A stretch of 28,053 nucleotides of DNA, from positions 1-28,053 of the IMG/VR virus record IMGVR_UViG_3300012189_000009; one strand, given 5' to 3'. This document shows positions 5,853 through 12,900 of the stretch, piece by piece (the first letter of the stretch is position 1; each line of letters opens with the position of its first letter). The notes beneath the pieces are model-generated. The model had not been told where the DNA came from. It worked only from the letters and a program-made list of their open reading frames with translations, and did not search any database. Origin of the DNA: a virus. Made by a program: the position numbers and the translations under genes.

Positions 5853-7333
5853 AGATAGTACACACTGATAGGCTAGGTCCTACACGGCTTAATGCCTGGG
5901 AAAGGGATCAAACGTACAATGGCCTCGACGCCTCCATCACCTTCGAGCTTCTCGAAGTGCTTCGACCACAGTTAGACAATTACACAGATGCGACGTATCG
6001 GTTCTCAAAGGAGCTTCAGGGGCCGGTGCTTGAGATGCGGCTTAGAGGAGTGCTGGTCGACAACGAACGAAGATTGGAAGTCCTCGAAGCCTACCACGAA
6101 CTTCTGGACCGACTCGAAACCCAACTTGAGAGGATCGTCCGCGAAGGTCTAGGGATAGTCAACTTCAACTGGCGCTCGCCGCCACAACTACAGGAGGTTT
6201 TTTATGGAAAACTTAGAATTCCACCTATCAAACGACGTGGCTCTATTACCGTCGATCGAGATGCTATTGAACGAATGGAAGAGTATCTTATCGCAAGACC
6301 AATCCTCTCCCATCTTACAACAATGCGCGATATCGCTAAAAAGATCTCCGTACTCAAAACCGAGATTGATCCTGATGGTCGAATTAGGACCTCCTACAAC
6401 ATCGGGGGAACAAACACAGGGAGGCTTAGTTCAAGTCTATCGGAATTTGGTACGGGCGGTAATCTCCAAAACATCGAAGACCTCCTCCGATCCGTCCTCG
6501 TCGCCGATCCAGGAATGAAGATGGGGTACTTCGATGCGGAACAGGGGGAAAGTCGTGTCGTGGGTGGGATCGAGGTCCAACTCTTTGGTGACAGTAAGTA
6601 TCTCGACGCCTGTGAATCGGGGGACCTACACACCACGGTGGCGAAACTTGTCTGGCCACGACTTCCTTGGACGAATGATCTTGCGGCTGATAAGATCCTC
6701 GCCGAACAGCCATATTACCGTCACTATTCGAGACGGTTTATGTGCAAGAAGATTGGTCATGGGACCAATTACGGGGGCAAGGCCGCGACGCTAGCGCAGC
6801 AAGCGAAGGTGGAGATTGAGTTGATTCAGGAGTTTCAACCGATTTACTTCCGGACTTTCCCGGCGCGCTTAAGGTGGCACGCACATGTCGAACGAACAAT
6901 TCAAGAAACAGGTACAATTGTCAATCTTACTGGCCGCAAGCGTCAGTTCTGGGGTCGAAGAAATGATCCTGCGACCATTCGCGAAGCCATTGCATATGAT
7001 CCACAAGGATCGCTTGCCGATATCGTTAACCGTGGAATGCTTGCCGTCTGGAGAAATCGTTGTGCCCAACTTCTCATGCAAGTCCACGACGCCATCGTAA
7101 TCCAATACCCTGAGGAGGAGGAAGCGGATGTTATCAAGAAGGTCCTTCGGCTTTTGCCTTGGCCTATTCCCATTCGGGATAGGCAGCTTGTCATCCCCTA
7201 CGGAGTTAAGACCGGCTGGAATTTTGGAGAGTTCGATGCAAAGACAAACCCGGCTGGGCTCAAGTCCTACAAAGGGACGGACAAACGGCAGCGCCCAGCG
7301 AAGGTGTCGATCTTGGATAGAAAGTTTCGTTGA
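5849..7333 (+). CDS. Family A DNA polymerase, C-terminal part (Exo III plus polymerase domain)
   Basis: 494 aa. It starts at GTG 5849, coupled to the previous stop. Residue 23 begins YNGLD (Y23, D27), the Exo III motif of the proofreading domain, so the exonuclease active site is completed by this chain. The polymerase domain follows: TNTGRLSSS (188-196), GNLQNIE (204-210), motif A FDAEQGESR (D229), motif B R296-x3-K300-x3-H304-x3-Y308-G, the QGSLADIVNRGM helix (386-397) and motif C QVHDAIV (H413, D414). Two departures stand out: His at the place of E. coli Pol I Phe762, and Ala in place of Glu in the HDE of motif C. Both catalytic aspartates are present, so the enzyme should be active. The last 98 bases overlap the helicase gene. 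This is the replicative polymerase of the phage. Confidence 0.9.
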   Translation: MKIVHTDRLGPTRLNAWERDQTYNGLDASITFELLEVLRPQLDNYTDATYRFSKELQGPVLEMRLRGVLVDNERRLEVLEAYHELLDRLETQLERIVREGLGIVNFNWRSPPQLQEVFYGKLRIPPIKRRGSITVDRDAIERMEEYLIARPILSHLTTMRDIAKKISVLKTEIDPDGRIRTSYNIGGTNTGRLSSSLSEFGTGGNLQNIEDLLRSVLVADPGMKMGYFDAEQGESRVVGGIEVQLFGDSKYLDACESGDLHTTVAKLVWPRLPWTNDLAADKILAEQPYYRHYSRRFMCKKIGHGTNYGGKAATLAQQAKVEIELIQEFQPIYFRTFPARLRWHAHVERTIQETGTIVNLTGRKRQFWGRRNDPATIREAIAYDPQGSLADIVNRGMLAVWRNRCAQLLMQVHDAIVIQYPEEEEADVIKKVLRLLPWPIPIRDRQLVIPYGVKTGWNFGEFDAKTNPAGLKSYKGTDKRQRPAKVSILDRKFR

Positions 7334-8459
7334 GGAAACTGAAGGGCTGGAGAGCCCGGAGGTTTACCGCAGGTGGGCAGCGATAGTTGCGCTAGGCGCT
7401 GTGCTCCAGCAGAAGGTTTGGATCAATGCGAAGCAATCGCCGCTGTTCCCGAATCTTTACTCCTTCCTAGTAGGCCCTCCAGGGATAGGAAAGTCGCAGA
7501 CGATCGGGGCGATAGGGAAGTACCTCAGAGAGGTAGACGGCCTCCACATCGCATCGACCTCCACGACAGGGGCAAGCTTGATCGACGAGCTAGACAGAAA
7601 AGGCTCCGTCAACTACTCAGTTGGGTTGCGCGACGAAGACCATATTAACTTTAACTCTATGCTCGTCATGCCCGACGAGCTTTCAGCGCTTATGCACGAA
7701 TACGATCGCGCCTTGGTGGCTGCTCTTACAACCTTCTACGATGTCCAGCCTTACTCACAAACTCGCCGAGTTGCAAAGGTGGAGATTGATATCCCACATC
7801 CGCAGCTTTCTATCCTCGCAGGAACGACCACTTCCTACATGATGAAGATCATCCCGGAAGGCGCTTGGGATCAAGGGCTGATGGCGCGGACGATCTTGAT
7901 CTTCTCGGAGGATCGTCCGCTGAAGGATGATATCTTCTCGGCAAGCGCAACCCCTCATTCGGAGGACCTAGCTCATGACCTTCTATCAATCTTTGGCCTC
8001 CAAGGCCCTTGCCGCGTTACTGATCCTTACCGCGCTGCCTACAACGCTTGGAGACAAGCCAGTTGCGCTCCTGCCCCAACTCATCCTCGACTCAAGCACT
8101 ATTGCGCTCGACGAGGCGCTCACTTACTCAAGCTTTCTATTATCGCAGCAGTCGATACTGGTGATGACCTGTCGATCGGCAAAGAGCACTTCGACCGCGC
8201 GCTTGAGTGGCTCACAGGTGCAGAGCGCCTCATGCCCTACACTTTCCAAGTAAGCTCGAGTGTGGACTCTCGAGCGCTGGAGGAAGCGATTCATTTTATC
8301 GGGGGCCGAACCGTCTCGCAGACGCAGCTGGTCCACTTCCTTTCAGAAAGGGTTCCGCTAACGACGGTTCAGCGATCGATCGATCTAATGGTGGGAAGTA
8401 GGATGGTCTTAATCGCTGGGCAAGATCGGGACGGGCTGAATTACTTCAAGCTTCCCTGA
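7236..8459 (+). CDS. DUF3987-like phage helicase/ATPase
   Basis: 407 aa from ATG 7236, which has TTTTGGAGAG four bases upstream. Earlier in-frame ATGs lie deep inside the polymerase gene. The first 25 residues look unusual and recognisable homology begins at SWIESFVEETEGLESPEVYR, so the true start may be later and non-canonical. Walker A is GPPGIGKS (80-87), Walker B MLVMPDEL (142-149), a polar sensor strand ILAGTTTSYM (193-202) and an arginine-finger-like QGLMARTILIF (213-223). The N-terminal layout matches phage DUF3987-type ATPases, which commonly stand where the replicative helicase would be. No primase zinc domain is seen. It closes the replication block and runs into the convergent virion block, overlapping the opposing gene by 19 bases. 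Confidence 0.75.
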   Translation: MQRQTRLGSSPTKGRTNGSAQRRCRSWIESFVEETEGLESPEVYRRWAAIVALGAVLQQKVWINAKQSPLFPNLYSFLVGPPGIGKSQTIGAIGKYLREVDGLHIASTSTTGASLIDELDRKGSVNYSVGLRDEDHINFNSMLVMPDELSALMHEYDRALVAALTTFYDVQPYSQTRRVAKVEIDIPHPQLSILAGTTTSYMMKIIPEGAWDQGLMARTILIFSEDRPLKDDIFSASATPHSEDLAHDLLSIFGLQGPCRVTDPYRAAYNAWRQASCAPAPTHPRLKHYCARRGAHLLKLSIIAAVDTGDDLSIGKEHFDRALEWLTGAERLMPYTFQVSSSVDSRALEEAIHFIGGRTVSQTQLVHFLSERVPLTTVQRSIDLMVGSRMVLIAGQDRDGLNYFKLP

Positions 8460-8734
8460 CGCTCAAGGGTATTGAAGATCCGAGCGAATGTGTCATCCGT
8501 TCGCTTCGTGCTTAGCGTCATCATTTCTCGAATAGACGCAATCTGATCCTTCTGGACCGCAACGGCCTGAAGGGTCTCTTCTATTTTATTGATTGCCATC
8601 TTGGTCTCCTCCAGCTGCTTCGAGTGAGCCTCGAACTTCTCTCCCATACGTCCGAGCTTGAATAGAATAGTCCCTCCTGTAGCAAGGAGGCCAAGGAGCT
8701 CTGCGCCTAGACGGATCTCGTCAGGTATTTGCAC
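8441..8734 (-). CDS. Small membrane protein with coiled coil, possible lysis accessory
   Basis: 97 aa, last gene of the virion block. It starts at GTG with GGAGG five bases upstream (CCGGAGGCCAAG). Residues about 8-27 (RLGAELLGLLATGGTILFKL) are a membrane segment. The rest is a charged helical region with heptad-like spacing (MGEKFEAHSKQLEETKMAIN and beyond), likely a coiled coil. This one-membrane-segment plus coiled-coil build resembles i-spanins and some holin-like phage proteins. No partner o-spanin lipobox gene is seen next to it. Its 3' end overlaps the convergent helicase gene by 19 bases. Confidence 0.65.
   Translation of the reverse strand: MQIPDEIRLGAELLGLLATGGTILFKLGRMGEKFEAHSKQLEETKMAINKIEETLQAVAVQKDQIASIREMMTLSTKRTDDTFARIFNTLERQGSLK
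8444..8477. terminator. Imperfect hairpin at the convergent gene junction
   Basis: Outer arms CTTCAA (8444-8449) and TTGAAG (8472-8477) enclose an inner CCCT (8454-8457) / AGGG (8466-8469) pair with an 8-base loop. It lies exactly where the two gene blocks converge and where their coding ends overlap. There is no strong U-run on either strand. It is a candidate weak bidirectional terminator. Confidence 0.3.
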
Positions 8735-8750
8735 CTTGGCCTCCGGAGGT

Positions 8751-9407
8751 TTAGAAGCGATAGCTTAGACGACCACGGACGAGATCAATAGGCGACCGAG
8801 TGCCGATCGTTTGCGTACCAACCGTCAGGCTTGGCCCATCGAGATCGACGTGAAGATACTCAGCACCGATCACGATATTAGGACCGAGTGCGTATTCCGC
8901 GCCGCCACCAAGAGTCCAGCCGACCGCTGGCGTAGTAGCCACAAAGGCATCGTTACCGACTTTGACATGTCCGTAGGCAACACCGCCGGTTCCGTAGATC
9001 AGGAGATATTCGGTGACTAGGAAGCCACCGCGCAACCGTGTGGTGCCGAGCCACGGCAAGGTGGTCTCAACGCCATTGGCGGTATTCTTGAGGCCGGTGA
9101 TAGAGAAGTCAGTCTCGGCTCCGACCACTAGCATACCAAACTGGTAGTTGTAGCCAAGATGTCCGCCGCCGATTACACTGTTCGCGCTGTGCTTGACAGA
9201 TTGAGACTTGAAATCCGCAAAGGGATCGGAGTCGTTGAAGTCAGCGATGAAGTCAGCGCCGCCGTAGCCAACGCTAGCGCCGAAGTACAGCCCGCACCAT
9301 TGGCAAGTCGGCGAGGACGTGAGCGGAGCCTTCAATTGCTTGAGCGGAAGATCCGCCGAGAAGGCTGGGGTGGCAAGGAGGGTTGAGAGAAGAAGGAACT
9401 TACGCAT
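8751..9407 (-). CDS. Phage-encoded outer-membrane beta-barrel protein (Rhizobiales type)
   Basis: 218 aa, starting at MRKFLLLSTLLATPAFSADL with AAAAGGAGAAAGCAA upstream; earlier in-frame Mets lie inside the neighbouring gene. A signal peptide ends at about residue 18 (AFS-A). It is followed by CQWCGLYFGASVGYGG (about 36-51), the first strand of the small porin-like/OmpA-like barrels abundant in Bradyrhizobium and relatives. Alternating strands and Gly-rich turns follow (NSVIGGGHLGYNYQFG, TRLRGGFLVTEYLLIYGTGG, WTLGGGAEYALGPNIVIGAE), ending VRGRLSYRF with the C-terminal Phe expected of an outer-membrane protein. It is probably inserted into the host outer membrane late in infection. It sits in the lysis-end cluster. 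Possible roles are superinfection exclusion or receptor masking, which is inference. Confidence 0.8.
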   Translation of the reverse strand: MRKFLLLSTLLATPAFSADLPLKQLKAPLTSSPTCQWCGLYFGASVGYGGADFIADFNDSDPFADFKSQSVKHSANSVIGGGHLGYNYQFGMLVVGAETDFSITGLKNTANGVETTLPWLGTTRLRGGFLVTEYLLIYGTGGVAYGHVKVGNDAFVATTPAVGWTLGGGAEYALGPNIVIGAEYLHVDLDGPSLTVGTQTIGTRSPIDLVRGRLSYRF

Positions 9408-9699
9408 TTGCTTTCTCCTTTTCGAGTGCTTCGTACTTTGCCGCTTGCCCTTTCTGATAGGGCATCCATTGAGCATAAGGCTCTCCCTCGTTAGGCATAG
9501 CGTCATCCTGAAGAAGTTTAACCGAAGTCTTCCTGAAGAACATCCCATTGTGGTCATAAACCACAAGGTTAACTAGCCGGTCATTCCAAACGTAAACTAC
9601 CATCGCGTGAAATGGTTGTTCGTCTTTTCTAACAGCTTGGGTAAGATCACAACTGTTTGGCGTGTACCAAACCATTCGACCAATAGTTGGTGTGATCAC
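9400..9699 (-). CDS. Conserved small phage protein, 99 aa
   Basis: It starts at GTG 9699, coupled (GTGA) to the upstream membrane-protein gene. The pattern begins MITPTIGRMVWYTPN and continues MVVYVWNDRLVNLVVYDHNG then RKTSVKLLQDD. I have seen this layout in many phage proteins of unknown function near lysis genes: a short beta fold with an invariant DRLVNL-D-G centre. The C-terminal tail is polar and helical (KGQAAKYEALEKEKANA). Its stop overlaps the start of the barrel gene. No function can be assigned from sequence. Confidence 0.75.
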   Translation of the reverse strand: MITPTIGRMVWYTPNSCDLTQAVRKDEQPFHAMVVYVWNDRLVNLVVYDHNGMFFRKTSVKLLQDDAMPNEGEPYAQWMPYQKGQAAKYEALEKEKANA

Positions 9700-9944
9700 T
9701 TCACTCCTCCTTCAGGGACCTTAGGTGGCTCCGCTGGCGCTGGCCCCTTCGAGGCGCTAGCGGAAGATCCGAAGTAGTACCCGACGACAAGCGCGGCCAT
9801 GTTCCCGAGATTTCCGATAAGGACGGAAAGAACCTGCATGGTCTCCCCCTGCGCCATTGGCGGGTAATGAATGTAAGACATAACGACGACCACGTAGGAG
9901 AATACGACGAGGCCGCCGACGAGATAACCCATTGTGCCGATCAT
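9696..9944 (-). CDS. Holin-like two-membrane-segment protein
   Basis: 82 aa from MIGTMGYLVGGLVVFSYVVV, placed by AGGAGGTATTAAT directly upstream; the longer frame reaches back into the giant virion gene. Segment one is at about residues 5-24, segment two at about 38-55 (VLSVLIGNLGNMAALVVGYYFGSS). The tail is Ala/Pro/Lys-rich (SASKGPAPAEPPKVPEGGVK). The ending GYYFGSSASASKG is common in small phage holin-like proteins. Its position right after the virion genes and before the envelope proteins suggests a holin, but no conventional endolysin gene is beside it. Confidence 0.65.
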   Translation of the reverse strand: MIGTMGYLVGGLVVFSYVVVVMSYIHYPPMAQGETMQVLSVLIGNLGNMAALVVGYYFGSSASASKGPAPAEPPKVPEGGVK

Positions 9945-9945
9945 A

Positions 9946-12900
9946 TTAATACCTCCTCGGATGCACATGCCCTCTAGCGAGGAGCCTGAATGCATCCCAA
10001 CCCGTCTGCGGTCGTTCCTGCCCTGTTAGCCACCGATGGAAGCCCGCCGCTGTCATACCTATTTGTTCTCCTGGAAGGCCACCAGTGAATATTCCAATGC
10101 CACCAAGGCCTTGTTGGATAAGAGAGGACTTCGTCTTTGGCGAAAGCTTTCCGTGGCTTCTAGTAGCCTCGTCAATTGCCTTTGACCCTTCGACAAGGGC
10201 ATGATAAATAGTTTGCAGACCTGAACCAGCAATGCCGAACGCGAAGTCCCCGCCTGTCTCCAAACCATAGGCGATGTCTCTAACCAATGGGTAAGGAGCG
10301 GTACCAGCACGAAGAAGGAAGTCTGCAACTTTTCTCCCCGCTCCTTTCTTCACTTCTCTTGGGTCGTCCCCTTTCAAAGCTTCCTCAACATAATGCTCAA
10401 CAGCACCGATAATAAGCACCGTTGAAGCCAAGAGATAAACGCCTCTAGCATTCTGCTGGAAGCCCTTTTGCCATTCACCCTTTGACCAACTATCCCAACC
10501 GTACTTCTGCCTCCACATGGACTCGTCAAAGGCCTGTGCGACAGTATTGAACCACCCCATGTAGGACGTGTATAGCTGAGAGATAGGGCCACCTAGCATA
10601 ATTGGGGCCTTCCTCGCCGGATTAGCGCTACCGTGGGCCTTGACGACAGCTGTATCGCCTTGTAACTTGGCGAATTCTATATCCCCTGTCTCTCGGTAGA
10701 CTTTGTTAAACGCAGCGAGCCAAGTCGGACGTGTTGAGATGGCATCAGAAAGCGCAACCATGCTTCGACCCAGCCTTTGCCCGAGTTCGATAATTCCAGC
10801 CTTGCCAGTCACCTGCTCCGTGGCGCCAGTTATTGTGTTTTCCCAGAAATTATCCCGCTGAGGAATCTCCCGACTATTTTCATTGACGAATTGCATGTTC
10901 TTATCGCTGATATGAAGAGGCCCACCAAGCAATTGCGTCGAGGCCCACAGAAACTCGATAGGTCCTACCTCCACGATACTTCGCATCAAAGATGAAGGCC
11001 CGTGCTTCATTGGAGTGCTGAGCCTAAAGTTTAGCGTGTTACCAACGACGTTCTTTCGGTACCAAGCTAGAGGCTTATAAAATGCTGCTTGCGATTTAGT
11101 TGGGGGAGTTCCAGAGTTGGACAAGCTCTTAAGCCACTCTTCCATAAGCTGTAGGACTTCTGGGTTGTCGTACATTCGAATCGCTCGACGAAGGTCTTGA
11201 TCTCGAAGAGCCTTAGCAAACTCCCGAACAGGCCCACGGATGGCAATGTCGTGGATCATCTCAGTCATTGAGGACTGAACGACGCGATTGAAGTCCAACG
11301 ATATTGGATAGGTAGCTCCTGTTCGTTCCTTCTCGAAGCGTCTAGGGGTGGAGGCTCTAGTGTACTCACGGCCTTCGAGGTTGAAAGCTTCGGCCTGCGG
11401 CTTCCCTTCCCACATATAGTGTGGCATTAACTTTTGATAACCGCCTTCGTAATGCTTCCCCCAAGGAGTGTCGAAGCCTTCAAGAGGAATGTTCTCAGCC
11501 GGAACGTCGCTTTCTGCAACAGCGTTTACATCCGCTCGGCGCTTAAGCTCTTTGGTGATCTTATCCCAATAGTTCTGCATCCAGTCGAAGTCTTTAGGAG
11601 AAAGCGTTCTAAAGAGCCATTGGCGAATGCGCTCAACGTCTGGCTTCCCATCAGGAGTTCGAAGGTTATAGCCTGAAGCGAGCTTCGAGGCGTTACTCAA
11701 GTTCCCCATATTCGCCAAGACCGCCATTGCATCAAGGTGGGTCATGGGAATGTAGTATTCAATCCCGTCCTTCAACTTATCAGGATCTAGGAACAAGTCA
11801 TTGTCTACCTTCGCACCAGGCTTACCAATCTTTCCAAGGCTACGATAGATCTTGGAGAACTCCTTCGTCATCTCCATCCTGTGGTAGCCGCCTGCAATCA
11901 ACGGATTCGCCAACCACTCAGTGAAGACGTTCCTTGGATTCCCTCTAGCCCATCGCTCAAACACGCGCTCGGTGGTGATATTGGACCAATAAGCCATCCT
12001 GGCTGCGTGGAATATGCTGTAAGTTGGAGTTTCGTTCAAAGGCACATTCCCTGGAGGACCAAGGGCTTGCAGATACTCTCGACCGGCGTCGACCAAGTCC
12101 TTTCGATCAATGGCTTCGCCGGCTTTGTAGACCTTTTCGGAATCTCTTCCCCGCTTGATCAAGGTGCGGATAGAGTAGTTAAGCGCTCGAAACTCTCCGA
12201 CAGTCATGTCCTTGACATTCTTCGTCTTGGAGGAATCGCGAAGAAACTCAGCCACAGGAACGTCCCAGCCCTCAACTCTAGAAAGGTGATCGACGAACTC
12301 ATCGAGGGATTTATATCCGCTTCGATCTATCGCGTCCTTGAGGTCCTCCGGACTTCTATTGACCTGTTTTCCAACTCGGCTGAGGATATCGTGAATGAAG
12401 TTGGTATGCTCGATCGGAAAGTTCGCAACCTCCCGAGACCGCCACCGCTTAGCATTCCTATCGAACTCCTTCCCTTCCTTTTCCACCGCACGCATCTCTT
12501 TCGCTTGCGCAGTAAGGAGGTATTGATTCTGCATGGCTTGGAAGGCTTCGAGTTCCTTCCCAACGCCAATGGCCTTCTCGATCTTGCGGAATTCCGTCGC
12601 GGCCTGATTCAGCAGCTTAATCGCCGACTGCTTCGCGTAAGGCTTGCCCTTTAGAAGCTCCACCGCTCCCCAATCCATCGCGGCCTTATTAAGCGGAAGG
12701 GCTCCGCCTAAACGGGTGCCGAGGGCGAGGACTTGCTCGTGCAGCATCTCCATCGTGGAGAGAGAGAGGGCTTGGTCAATCTTGTCATCAAGGACTTCCT
12801 TAGGAGTCTTTCCAAGCTTTTCTTGAAGAACCCTCTGGACTTCTGCTTTGACTAAGCGGTCGACAATGTCCCCCTTGCCTGCGGCTGCCTCGTCGGCTAC

